From JAXMHN01 sp964578605 (GTDB lineage Bacteria; Verrucomicrobiota; Verrucomicrobiia; Limisphaerales; SIBE01), in assembly GCA_964578605.1 (NCBI GenBank), contig CAZODO010000023.1, forward strand, positions 1-64,000: a stretch of 64,000 nt of DNA, written 5' to 3'. Below, piece after piece: positions 41,673 through 50,723 of the stretch; positions within the stretch are counted from its first letter, which is position 1; every line of letters begins with the position of its first letter. The notes beneath the pieces are model-generated. The model saw nothing but the letters and a program-made list of their open reading frames with translations, ran no database searches and was not told the DNA's origin. The translations under genes were made by a program, and so were the position numbers.

Positions 41673-44600
41673 CTATTTCATGGCGTCCAATAACCTCAAA
41701 CTGCCGCTGGCCGGGGCGTAATCAGGACTGCGAGCCAGCGCTTCCCGGAACTGCGCCCGTGCCGCGTCCCATTCGCCGAGCCCGGCCAGGCCCAAACCGG
41801 TGGCGTAATGCCGGGCGGCTTGCCTGTTTCGGTCGCCGCGACCGCGCGTGGAGGCCGAAGGGGCAGCGTCACTGCGTTCGCTCCTTGGCGCTGAATCCAC
41901 CAGTTCGCGATAGATCGCGTTTGCCCGATCCTCCTCGCCCAATTTGAGGTGCGCCACGGCCTGGAAGAACTGTTCGGCACCGCCGTCCGGCCCGAAAGCG
42001 CCCTCGCCCGGCCTGCCGCGGCCACGAACCGCTGTTTGGGAAGCGTCGGCGGCCTGGCGCCAGGATTGAGTGGCCTTTTCGGCGTCGCCCAAGCCGTCGT
42101 AGGCGAATCCAGTGAGGCAGGCCAATTCGATCTCATGCCCGGCACTGGACCGTTGATCCGAAGGCAGGTTGTCCGGGATGGTTTGCGCCGCTTGAAGATC
42201 GGCGAGCGCGGCCCTGAACTGCTTCGTCAACAGCCTTTCCTTTGCGCGAAAGAGGTGGGCGTTGACCCAGTGATCGACCACATCGAGCGATCCGCCTTCC
42301 CACACGGAGAATTTTCGGCCCGTCATGAGTCGGATGGCTTCGTCGTACTTTCCGGCAAACACCTTGAGGCCGATCTCGCGGGACAAGGCATCGTCGCGTT
42401 GGGTGACGACGGCGTGGTTCTGCTCGAGCAGAGCCAGGCGCTGTTCAGGCGACTTGCCCAGTTCGGCGTAGAGTTCGTCCAGTTCGGCAAAGTGCCTGGC
42501 ATACTTGGCCGGGGCTTCGATGGCCTGCTCCAGTTCTTTGACGGCTCGGTTGAGGTCTCGATTGGGCTTTTGATGCGCGTGAGCGACCGCGAGGTTGCGA
42601 TGAACGATCGCGAACGAAGGATCGAGCCGGGCGGACCGCTCCCAGAGCTTCACCGCTTCTTCGGGCTGCCAATCGAACAGCAGATTCCCGAGGTAATACG
42701 GCGCGCGGGCATCCTGAGGATCCAGTTCCATAGCCCGGCGCAGAACGTGAATGGCTTCCCACTGAAAAGGGAAGCTGTATTCCGGGGACATTTGTTTGGC
42801 TTTTTGCCGGAAGGTAGCGGCTCGTTTTGCCTGACCCAGCCGTTCGGCGAAGTGCCCCAGGTAGTAGTAAGCGAGAGGCGGCACTTTGTTTTCGTCTTTC
42901 GCCACATCCGTGAGCAACGTGAGCACCGCCAGCCCGTCCGCCCAGAGGCCTGCGTTGCCGTAATCCGTGGCGGTTTCCAGGCCCGTCGCCGGGTGTTCGC
43001 GCAAGGTGGACGCCAGTTCGCCGCCGACTTTCTCCGCGCCCGCCAGCCAGCGTTCGGTCATCAGCCACACATCGAGCGGATCGGTCTTTTGTGCCGCGGC
43101 CTTCAAAACGGCCAGCGCCTCGTTGCGACGGCCTGAGTGGCGCAGCAAGGCAGCTTTCAACGCAAGCGCGCGGACGTTCAATGCACCGGCATCCAGCGAT
43201 TTGTCCAGGTGCTGAAGCGCTTCCGCGAAGTCGCCGCGCCGGCTGGACAGTTCGGCCAGTGCGAAATAGGCCGGACCACGCCAAGCCTGGCTCCAGGTGG
43301 CGTCGAAGAAGGCATCGACAGCCTCGGCATGCTTGCCCTGCGCCGCCAAGGCCGCGCCCAAATAGTAGAGCGGTTCGCCGTCTTTCGGCGCCGTGTAGTT
43401 GGTGGTCAACCGCACGATCGCCTTCCTGAAATGCTCTTCCGCTTCGCCGGCCCGCGCTTGCTTAAGCTTGCGAATCCCGAACGCGGTATTCACGCGCGCG
43501 TCGCCCGGATCGCGGGTGAGCGCTTCTTCCCAGTAAGGTTCCGGCTGATGCCCGGCATCATGGAACTGCTCGATGCGCTGGCCCGTGAGATAGAGTTCCT
43601 CCGCAGTCTTGACGTCTTTTGGAGCGGGCGGTTGCGGGACGGCAGGCGGCATTTCGGAAACGGCTTCCGCCTTGAGTGGCCATTGCCCTTGATCACCGAG
43701 CTTGCGCCGGATGGGCGAGTAACCGATGAGTTCCTTGCCACCGGCCAATAGAGCGGCGCGCAAATCGTGGAGGTTGACCCCTTCCGGCACGCGCATTTCC
43801 TTGACGAATGGGCGGGCCGGATCGATGGCGATGTTTTCGCTGAAGAGGACTTTGTCGCCGGCCTTAAGCGTGGCGGTGGCCTGCCGTGGGGACGTGGTGC
43901 AAAAGCCGAACTTCGCCATCCTGTTGTCTGCCAGTTCAAGGTTGACCCCGGCTTCGAGGTTGGCGTTCTTTACCCCGCCAATGCTCCGGAAGGGATACCA
44001 GAACATCTCGACCGTCTTTGTTTCGAACGGCTGCAGCCAGCTGTAATCCGGCTGGTTATCCGAGTAAGCGCCCACCATCAGTTCGATATACGGACCGTCT
44101 TCGTCCGTCAGGATCTTGTCCCACATCCGCCCGCGCGGTCCGTTGCCCCAGGTCCAAAGCTTTTTGCCCGGCACCAAATGATGGTCGGCAACGCTCATCA
44201 AGCCGGCTTGCTTGCCGTGATCGTACCCGGCGAAGAAGTCATCGGCGTAATTCCAGGCGAACATCGAGTTGGCCGAGATATGGTTGGTGAACCAGCTCAC
44301 GTCCACCCCTTGGCCGAAGTCGTAGCCGCCATAGCGTGTCGTGGCCACGGGCCAGGTGGTGAATTCGCGCTTGTGATGGTGGGTGACGAACTCGGTGCCT
44401 GGCGGGAAGATCACTTGGTACTGCTCGTTCACATGCACCGCCACATTCGCAAAGCAGAGCATCGTTTGCAGAAGAGGCGTCCGGTTCACGATCCGAACTG
44501 AGCATTCCACATAGGATTTGCCCGGGTGCAAGGTGTACCCCACAGCCCAGCGCATCCGGTGACGCACTTCCAGTTCGCCTACCCACACCGTTTTGCTGCC

Positions 44601-45134
44601 GTCCGGGTTCTCCTCCACGCGGTGTTGCACGGGGATGAAGGTGCTGGCGCGGTGGTGATGCGGGATGTTCCACTCGATCCCGCCGGAAATCCATGCCCCG
44701 ATCAACCCGATCAGCGCCGGTTTGATCACGTGCTGCCGGTAGATGAAATGGTAACCGTTGCTCTTGTCCACGCCTTCGAACAACCGTCCCCCGATTTCAG
44801 GCATAATACCGATCCGCACATACTCGTTCTCGAGATAAACAATCCGGTAGGTCTTGTTGGTTTTCGTGGCGGTGAGCGAGTCGTAAAGCGGGTAGGGATA
44901 GACGCGCCCCTGCGCCCCTTGCGAGACCTTGCCGAAATAGAACATCGGGTTCGGCTCCGGATCGCCAGCCAGGCAGGTCGGAATCACCTCGTCCACCTCC
45001 GAACATTGGACCTCCCCGGCCCAGGATGGGCCTGATGCCGAGAGGGTCGCCATGAGAGCGCACCCATAGAACATCTTGAAAAAGGGCGTTAGCGGCTGGA
45101 AGTGATAGGGCCTGAAAGGAAGAGCTGTTTTCAT
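41673..45134 (-). CDS. Large DUF5107 protein with C-terminal TPR repeats, secreted
   Basis: Protein of 1153 residues. The likely signal spans MKTALPFRPYHFQPLTPFFKMFYGCALMATLS-type N-terminus, cleaved near SWAGE. DUF5107 covers about 60-410: YENEYVRIGIMPEIGGRLFEGVDK-like segment, GGIEWNIPHHHRAS, HHHKREFTTWPVATTRYGG and PGKKLWTWGNGP. From about 520 a long run of TPR repeats follows (AALAAQGKHAEAVDAFFDATW, ALQHLDKSLDAGALNVRALALKAALL and many others) to the C-terminus. Only the TPR part is well beyond the length of the related protein at 17654-19405. The combination suggests a glycan-binding or processing sandwich with a scaffold. The start is less certain than the domain call. Confidence 0.82.
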   Translation of the reverse strand: MKTALPFRPYHFQPLTPFFKMFYGCALMATLSASGPSWAGEVQCSEVDEVIPTCLAGDPEPNPMFYFGKVSQGAQGRVYPYPLYDSLTATKTNKTYRIVYLENEYVRIGIMPEIGGRLFEGVDKSNGYHFIYRQHVIKPALIGLIGAWISGGIEWNIPHHHRASTFIPVQHRVEENPDGSKTVWVGELEVRHRMRWAVGYTLHPGKSYVECSVRIVNRTPLLQTMLCFANVAVHVNEQYQVIFPPGTEFVTHHHKREFTTWPVATTRYGGYDFGQGVDVSWFTNHISANSMFAWNYADDFFAGYDHGKQAGLMSVADHHLVPGKKLWTWGNGPRGRMWDKILTDEDGPYIELMVGAYSDNQPDYSWLQPFETKTVEMFWYPFRSIGGVKNANLEAGVNLELADNRMAKFGFCTTSPRQATATLKAGDKVLFSENIAIDPARPFVKEMRVPEGVNLHDLRAALLAGGKELIGYSPIRRKLGDQGQWPLKAEAVSEMPPAVPQPPAPKDVKTAEELYLTGQRIEQFHDAGHQPEPYWEEALTRDPGDARVNTAFGIRKLKQARAGEAEEHFRKAIVRLTTNYTAPKDGEPLYYLGAALAAQGKHAEAVDAFFDATWSQAWRGPAYFALAELSSRRGDFAEALQHLDKSLDAGALNVRALALKAALLRHSGRRNEALAVLKAAAQKTDPLDVWLMTERWLAGAEKVGGELASTLREHPATGLETATDYGNAGLWADGLAVLTLLTDVAKDENKVPPLAYYYLGHFAERLGQAKRAATFRQKAKQMSPEYSFPFQWEAIHVLRRAMELDPQDARAPYYLGNLLFDWQPEEAVKLWERSARLDPSFAIVHRNLAVAHAHQKPNRDLNRAVKELEQAIEAPAKYARHFAELDELYAELGKSPEQRLALLEQNHAVVTQRDDALSREIGLKVFAGKYDEAIRLMTGRKFSVWEGGSLDVVDHWVNAHLFRAKERLLTKQFRAALADLQAAQTIPDNLPSDQRSSAGHEIELACLTGFAYDGLGDAEKATQSWRQAADASQTAVRGRGRPGEGAFGPDGGAEQFFQAVAHLKLGEEDRANAIYRELVDSAPRSERSDAAPSASTRGRGDRNRQAARHYATGLGLAGLGEWDAARAQFREALARSPDYAPASGSLRLLDAMK

Positions 45135-45541
45135 GCGGTGCATTGACATGGCTGCGCCTGAGTTTAGGCATATCGGCATCTCGGTCCGCAAGCCCAGGTT
45201 TGCCAGGAAGGCGAAGCGTCGGGTTGTGGAGAGAGGCGCGACTACCCCTGGCTTCGCTAAGGTAATCGCTGCGCCGCAATTGGTTACACAAATGCTGACA
45301 AATTGTCAGCATTGCCATCCGGCCGGATAGTCTGCTAAGATCCAGCCGATGACTGCAGCCAACTGGATGCCACTGCGCATTCAAACGCGCTTGGGGCGGA
45401 CGCGGATTGCGCCGAAGCTCTTTCTATTGGCGGCACTTGGGTGGTTGGCTGCCCATGGCGCGGCGCTTGTCCTCATTCTGCCGAGCGCAGCCCGCGAGAA
45501 CTGATTTGGCCCATGAACCAACGCGAAAGGAGGTGATTGGC
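45135..45541. promoter_or_regulatory. Divergent region between DUF5107-TPR and selD
   Basis: 407 bases. It holds a perfect dyad at 45291-45313 and a strong ribosome binding site for selD, AAAGGAGGTGA (45526-45536). Both promoters should be here, but no clear boxes could be assigned. No gene is supported. Confidence 0.5.
45291..45313. promoter_or_regulatory. Perfect 23-base dyad, candidate operator
   Basis: AATGCTGACAA (45291-45301) and TTGTCAGCATT (45303-45313) are exact reverse complements around a single A. The spacing and odd centre look like a dimeric repressor site rather than a terminator, since no T tract follows and it is AT-rich. It lies midway between two divergent genes. Confidence 0.6.
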
Positions 45542-46603
45542 ATGTCACGCGAGCAAATCCTGAAACTGACGGCGCTCTCGTCCTGCGCGGGCTGAGCGTC
45601 GAAATTGAGCCAAGAGGCCCTGGCGCAGGTCCTGCGCCAGTTACCGAAGATGCCGCATGATCCGCGGCTTCTCGTGGGTGCCGCCACGGCGGATGACGCG
45701 GGGATCTACCGCATTGACCGCGAGCGCGCCCTTGTGCAAACGGTGGACTTCTTTACGCCCATCGTGGACGATCCCTTTACGTACGGGCGGATTGCCGCGG
45801 CCAATTCGATTTCGGACGTGTATGCCATGGGGGGGCGGCCATTGACCGCTTTGAACTTGCTCGGGGCCCCAACCGAGACCGTCCCGCCTGCGGTCCTTGC
45901 GCGCATCCTGAGCGGCGGGTTGCGAGTTGCCAGGGAGGCGCAATGCACGGTGGTGGGCGGACATACCATCCGCAACCCTGAACCCTTCTACGGCATGGCC
46001 ATCACGGGCCTCGTCTCCCCGCGCAAGGTTATCGCCAACACCAACGCGCGTCCGGGCGACCTCCTTGTCCTTACCAAACCGCTCGGGACGGGAGTGATCA
46101 CCACCGGGATCAAACTGGGCATTACCCCCCGCACGTTGGAGCGTCAGGCGATCAAGGTCATGTGCCACTTGAACCGCGAAGGCGCTCTCTTGGCAGAGAA
46201 AGGTTGGGTGCGTGCCGGGACGGATATCACGGGGTTCGGCCTGCTTGGGCACTTGGCGTCCATTTGCCGCGCGAGCGGGGTCAACGCGGAGGTGGATACC
46301 AGCAGCATTCCAACCTTTGGGAAAGGAGTCTTGGCGCTCATCGAACAAGACTGCATTCCGGGAGGCAGCCGGCAGAACTTGCGAACCGCCGATTCTTTCA
46401 CCGAATGGGGAAGGGCGACCGTGGCTCAAAAGCACGTTCTTACCGACGCTCAGACGAGTGGCGGATTGCTTCTGTGTGTTGCACCGAAGCGGCTGAAGGT
46501 CGTGTTGGGCCTTCTTGCGAGGAATGGATCGCCCTGTGCGGCTGTGATCGGGCGGATCAGCCGTTCGAAAGCGCCACTCATCCGGGTGGCAAGCAGCCTT
46601 TGA
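45542..46603 (+). CDS. selD: Selenide, water dikinase, probable selenoprotein (TGA read as Sec)
   Basis: Makes selenophosphate from selenide and ATP, the selenium donor for Sec-tRNA and 2-selenouridine. Read from ATG 45542 (after AAAGGAGGTGA), the frame meets TGA at codon 18 (45593-45595) and then continues without interruption as a normal SelD to 46603, 353 residues in all. Around the TGA it reads CAG-U-ASK. E. coli has Cys17-x-x-Lys20, and here Sec18-x-x-Lys21 aligns with it. Later motifs are standard: TADDAGIY, QTVDFFTPIVDDPFTYGRIAAANSISDVYAMGG, VVGGHTIRNPEP, DITGFGLLGHL and DAQTSGGLL. A hairpin follows the TGA at 45620-45640. The alternative of a stop at 45593 would leave SelD without its catalytic residue. 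Confidence 0.9.
45620..45640 (+). promoter_or_regulatory. SECIS-like hairpin
   Basis: CTGGCGCAGG and CCTGCGCCAG are perfect complements, giving a stem with GGT (45628-45630) in the apical loop once the top pairs open. It lies about 32 bases after the in-frame TGA, within the known window for bacterial SECIS elements, whose loops commonly contain GGU. Because it also encodes conserved SelD residues, coincidence cannot be excluded. Confidence 0.7.
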
Positions 46604-46657
46604 CGATGTGGAAGGTATGGTCTTTCAAGAGAGGGCACAGTAGGCTCTTCTTCACCC

Positions 46658-47874
46658 ATGAAACGTCACGCGAACCGAATGTCGCCAGGCTCGATTGCCG
46701 CTCTGTTGCTGGTGGCTCTCCTTCTTTCCTTGGTCGCCGCCAAGGCCCAGGCCGCGACAGCACCTGTTCCCGTCGTTTACAGCAGCGATTTGATGCACCC
46801 GCATGATGATCCGGACGACCATTTCGACCTCGCCTGCCTGTATGCGATGCCGCAATTGGATCCGAAAGCCATCCTCCTCGATAACGGCGGCTCGCAAATG
46901 CAGCGACCGGGGTTCACGCCGGTCTGGCAACTCAATTACCTGACCGGACGCCATGTGCCCGCGGCTATCGGATTGCTCAGGAAGCTCAAGTCGCCGGACG
47001 ATCCGGCCTGGGATCAGCCGGCGGAGAACCAAAACGGCATCCATCTCCTCCTCCAGACTTTGCGCGACAGCCAGGAAGAGGTGACCCTTATTTTTGTCGG
47101 GAGCGCCCGGGATATCGCAGCGGCTTACAACCGGGAGCCGACCCTGCTTCGAAACAAAGTGCGCGCCGTTTATGGGTTCATCGGGGAGGCGTCGGACACC
47201 CAATTCATCGAGTATAACGTGAGCCTGGATCCCCTGGCGTTCGTGAGGTTGATGCGCTCGGATTTGCCATTCTATTGGATCCCGTGCTTTGACGGCGGGC
47301 TGTGGCAGAACAAAGGGCACGCTTCTTATTGGAAGATCCGCCACGGCGACGTTTTGGAGAAAGCGCCTGAGCCGTTGCAGCGGTTCTTCCTTTACATGCT
47401 TCGAAAAGACCTCGGTGCCCCCCTGCAGTCCCTGGCGCAGCCGATCCCAGCCCCGGACCGCGAATGGTTGATGGGTGGCGAACGAAATCTCTGGGCCGGC
47501 GCCCTGCTCGGGCTTTGCGCTGGGGACCGATCGCCGGTGGGCGCGAGCATCGCCGGGTTCTCCCCGGTCGATGTCTCGGTGAGCCCCAACGGGGTCGTGC
47601 GCTACGGCAAGCAACCAGGCTCGCGCCGAGTCATGCGGTTTGAGATTCGGGACCAAGCCAATTTTGCCCCGGTATGCACGGCCAGGACGGCGGAATTATT
47701 GACTTCCTTCCCAAGGGTTCGAACGCCATGAGGTTGGCAGGACCGTGCCGCGAGCCGGCTTGGTTGACCCTGGGAAGCGGGCCTTCGTTCGGATCGGGAT
47801 TGATCTCTCTCGATGGCCGGCGTTACAGTCCGGGCCGGATCGGTGAAACCGGATACGTAAGGCGCCTCCATTGA
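46658..47874 (+). pseudogene. Nucleoside hydrolase-like secreted protein with probable frameshift
   Basis: The frame from ATG 46658 ends at 47731 (357 residues), but the coding pattern seems to switch. A Sec signal (IAALLLVALLLSLVAAKAQAA) precedes VYSSDLMHPHDDPDDHFDLACL, a variant of the Asp-rich metal motif of inosine-uridine nucleoside hydrolases. The middle (VTLIFVGSARDIAAAYN, RAVYGFIGEASDTQFIEYNVSLDP) fits. Near 47660-47720 the frame shown loses sense, whereas the frame one base back (IIDFLPKGSNAMRLAGP... to 47874) reads as protein. It ends exactly two bases before the next gene's start. A one-base frameshift or a sequencing error is likely. The enzyme may be intact in the cell if the shift is an error. 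Confidence 0.7.
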
Positions 47875-47876
47875 AT

Positions 47877-48827
47877 ATGAACCTGACACGACGCAACTTT
47901 CTGACCACAACCGCCCTCGGAACCGCAGCCCTGGCTGTGGGAGCGCAACCCGAAGAATCGGCGCGTTCAAGCGGCAAGGTTCGCCTCGGGCTCGCGAGCT
48001 ATTCCTTTTGGCATTTCCGCCCGCCGAAGGTCTCGATTGAGAAGGTCATCGATAAATGCGCCGAATTGGGAGTGCAAGGGGTCGACATCCTCCACCGGCA
48101 GATGGACATCCCGGAGCGCGAACCGCTGCACGCCGAGGGGCGGCGTTATTTGCGGACTTTGAAGCGGCACGCCTTTATCAATGGAATCGATGTCATCTGC
48201 TTGTCGACTCATCAAACATTCGTCAGCCCTGATCCGGACGAGATTGCGCGGAACGTCGAGCACACGAAAAAATGCATCGAGATCGCTTATGAACTCGGGG
48301 CCCCGTGCATTCGCATCAATACCGGACGCTGGGGGACGACTCGCAGCTTTGACGAGTTGATGAGCAATCGGGGGATCGAACCTGTTCTGCCAGGCCATAC
48401 CGAAGAAGAGGGCTTCAAATGGTGCATCGACGGCATACAGCGTTGCCTTCCCAAAGCCGAGGAGTGCGGGGTCATTCTTGCCTTGGAAAATCACTGGGGC
48501 TTGGCGCGGACGCCTGAGGGTTTGCTCCGCATCGTGAATGCCATCCCGTCGCCTTGGCTCGGGGTGCTCATGGACACCGGCAATTTCCTTGAGGATCCGT
48601 ATCCCAAGCTGGAAATGATCGCGCCGAAAACCGTTTTCGTGCAGGCCAAGACTTACGATGGGGGAGGGGAATGGTACACGCTCGACCTGGACTACGAACG
48701 CATAGCGCGAATTCTGGCTGGGGTGAATTACCGGGGGTACGTCGCCCTGGAGTTCGAGGGGAAGGAAAGCGCGGAAACCGGCGTTCCAAAGAGCTTGGAA
48801 ATGCTGCGGAAAGCGTTTCGGCTCTAG
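47877..48827 (+). CDS. Sugar phosphate isomerase/epimerase-like protein, exported
   Basis: TIM-barrel protein of 316 residues with a Tat signal (TRRNFLTTTALGTAALAVG). Segments: LGLASYSFWHFRPPKVSIEKVIDKCAE, GVQGVDILHRQMD, CIRINTGRWG, LALENHWGLARTPEG (metal Glu and His), GVLMDTGNF and GYVALEFEGKE. This is an AP-endonuclease-2/xylose-isomerase-like barrel of unknown substrate. It starts two bases after the end of the frameshifted reading of the upstream gene, so they likely form one transcript. Third such exported barrel in the window. Confidence 0.88.
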   Translation: MNLTRRNFLTTTALGTAALAVGAQPEESARSSGKVRLGLASYSFWHFRPPKVSIEKVIDKCAELGVQGVDILHRQMDIPEREPLHAEGRRYLRTLKRHAFINGIDVICLSTHQTFVSPDPDEIARNVEHTKKCIEIAYELGAPCIRINTGRWGTTRSFDELMSNRGIEPVLPGHTEEEGFKWCIDGIQRCLPKAEECGVILALENHWGLARTPEGLLRIVNAIPSPWLGVLMDTGNFLEDPYPKLEMIAPKTVFVQAKTYDGGGEWYTLDLDYERIARILAGVNYRGYVALEFEGKESAETGVPKSLEMLRKAFRL

Positions 48828-49026
48828 CCAGTGGCTGGCAGGGAGGCCTTCCAGCCTGGGATTGCGGGTGAATCGTTTGCTGAACACAAGCCTACGGTCC
48901 ACGCAAGATAGCACCGGCAGCTTCTCGGGGTAAAGGAGTTCGAACCGCGACCCCGGGAGTTGATAGAACGCGCCCTTGTCAGCCCATCCATCTCCCGCTA
49001 ACCTGCGCCCGCTTTATAACACCACT
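48828..49026. other. Intergenic region before xylA, 199 bases
   Basis: Probably the xylA promoter region. A possible hairpin GGCTGG...CCAGCC lies at about 48837-48860, beyond the stop of the isomerase-like gene. It lacks a T tract, so I do not call it a terminator. Confidence 0.4.
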
Positions 49027-50355
49027 ATGAGAACTCGAAGCACCCGGGCCGCTTTTCCAGAAGTCGCCAAAATCCAATATGAAGGACCGGAGTCCAAAAA
49101 CCCTCTCGCTTTCCGGCATTACAACCCGGAGGAAGTGGTCGAAGGCAAGACCATGCGAGAGCATCTCCGCTTTTCAGTGACCTACTGGCACACCTTCCGT
49201 GGCACAGGCCAGGATATGTTCGGGGTCGGCACCGCCGTGCGCCCGTGGGAGGACGGGAGCAGCTCCATCGAAATGGCCCAACGCCGGGTTCGAGTGGCCT
49301 TCGAATTCATGGAAAAGCTCGGGGCGCCCTATTACGCCTTCCACGATCGCGACGTGGCGCCGGAAGGCAAGACGCTCCAGCAAAGCAATCGGAACCTGGA
49401 CGCCGTGGTGAAAGTGATGAAGGAAGAGCAGAAGCGGACGGGCATCAAGCTGCTCTGGGGAACCGCGCAGTTGTTCGTCCACCCACGGTATGTCCATGGC
49501 GCTGCCACAAGCCCGAACGCCGACGTGTTCGCCCACGCCGCCGCGCAGGTCAAAAAAGCCATGGAAGTTACCCATGAACTCGGCGGGTTGGGCTATGTGT
49601 TCTGGGGTGGCCGCGAAGGATACACCACTCTCCTGAATACCGATCTCAAGCGCGAGATGGATCACCTGGGCGCTTTCATGCATATGGCGGTCGATTACAA
49701 GAAGAAGCTGGGCTTCAAAGGCCCCTTCTATATCGAACCGAAGCCGAAGGAACCCACGAAACACCAGTATGATTCCGACGCCGCCGCATGCCTCAACTTC
49801 CTCCGCGAATACGATCTTCTGCGGGATTTCAAGTTGAACATCGAAACCAACCACGCCACCCTCGCCGGCCATACCATGCAGCACGAACTCGAAGTGGCTG
49901 CGGCGGCCGGAGCGCTTGGCTCCATCGACGCGAACATGGGCGACGTCCTGCTGGGCTGGGACACCGACCAATTCCCGACGGACATTTACCTGACCACCCA
50001 GGTCATGATGACCGTTCTCAAAATGGGCGGGTTCTCCACCGGCGGCCTTAATTTCGATGCCAAGGTCCGGCGCGAGAGCTTCGATCCCATTGACCTCTTT
50101 TACGCTCATATCGCGGGCATGGATGCCTTTGCACGGGGGTTAAAGGCAGCCGTCGCGCTGCAAAAGGACGCGCGCTTAAGCGAATTTGTGCGTCGCCGCT
50201 ATAGCTCATGGGATTCCGGCATTGGCGCCAAGATAGAGAAGGGCGGCGTGAGCTTCAAAGATCTTGAGGCTTACATTCTGAAGAAGGGCGATATCACACC
50301 CAACGCCAGCGGGCGCCAGGAACTGTTGGAGAACCTGTTCAACGAATTCATCTGA
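49027..50355 (+). CDS. xylA: Xylose isomerase (class II length)
   Basis: Converts D-xylose to D-xylulose (also glucose/fructose); cytoplasmic TIM barrel with two divalent metals. The 442 residues match the class II length. Motifs: YYAFHDRDVAPEG (catalytic His), GYVFWGGREGYTTLLNTD, FYIEPKPKEPTKHQYD, ETNHATLAGH, and IDANMGDVLLGWDTDQFPTD (metal Asp residues), all present. ATG 49027 gives a normal N-terminus without the 17 extra residues of a longer frame. No xylulokinase gene is in the window, so the pathway's next step is elsewhere. Confidence 0.96.
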   Translation: MRTRSTRAAFPEVAKIQYEGPESKNPLAFRHYNPEEVVEGKTMREHLRFSVTYWHTFRGTGQDMFGVGTAVRPWEDGSSSIEMAQRRVRVAFEFMEKLGAPYYAFHDRDVAPEGKTLQQSNRNLDAVVKVMKEEQKRTGIKLLWGTAQLFVHPRYVHGAATSPNADVFAHAAAQVKKAMEVTHELGGLGYVFWGGREGYTTLLNTDLKREMDHLGAFMHMAVDYKKKLGFKGPFYIEPKPKEPTKHQYDSDAAACLNFLREYDLLRDFKLNIETNHATLAGHTMQHELEVAAAAGALGSIDANMGDVLLGWDTDQFPTDIYLTTQVMMTVLKMGGFSTGGLNFDAKVRRESFDPIDLFYAHIAGMDAFARGLKAAVALQKDARLSEFVRRRYSSWDSGIGAKIEKGGVSFKDLEAYILKKGDITPNASGRQELLENLFNEFI

Positions 50356-50360
50356 TTCCC

Positions 50361-50452
50361 TGAAGCCCGAAGGCACGACGTCGGAAGGCCGAAGGCCCGA
50401 AGACCGAAGGCGCCGAAAGAATTCCGAGTTCCGAAATCCGAGCTCCGAAACG
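50361..50452. repeat. CCGAA-rich degenerate array, left arm
   Basis: Degenerate short units such as GCCCGAAGG, GCCGAAGGC and TTCCGAAAT run through this stretch, ending with CCGAGTTCCGAAATCCGAG (50424-50442). The same 19 bases occur in inverted orientation at 50654-50672, so this and the right arm form a large inverted repeat. Confidence 0.75.
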
Positions 50453-50651
50453 GCTGTAGAATGTGAGGGGCTCTTACGAATCGCCTACGAGGGTCGAGGC
50501 CTTCGGCTGCAATGGCTTAACGGTCTCTCGAACGAGAACCGTAGCACCGTGAAAACAGCGCAGAACCGTCTTCGTTCACGTAAGTGCTTGATAAACAGCC
50601 ATGAGACCACCAGCTCCGCGGCAGCAAGGACGTCAACGCGTCGAGGCGAGT

Positions 50652-50712
50652 CACTCGGATTTCGGAACTCGGGCTTCTTTCGGCGCCCTCGGATTTCGGC
50701 CTTCGGGCTTCA
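50652..50712. repeat. CCGAA-rich degenerate array, right arm
   Basis: Inverted counterpart of 50361-50452: it reads TTCGG-rich on the plus strand, including the complement of CCGAGTTCCGAAATCCGAG and of GGCGCCGAAAGAA. About 200 bases lie between the arms. Confidence 0.75.
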
Positions 50713-50723
50713 ACCCGCCCTGT

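Noticed and set aside
45407..45595. Separate small protein ending at the TGA of selD
   Set aside because: Its last 18 codons are the N-terminus of SelD after a strong ribosome site; the upstream part is not protein-like. The TGA is better read as Sec.
45605..46603. SelD starting from TTG after the TGA
   Set aside because: This would remove the catalytic residue and the conserved N-terminus, and the TTG has no ribosome binding site.
48837..48860. Terminator after the isomerase-like gene
   Set aside because: Stem is imperfect and no T tract follows.
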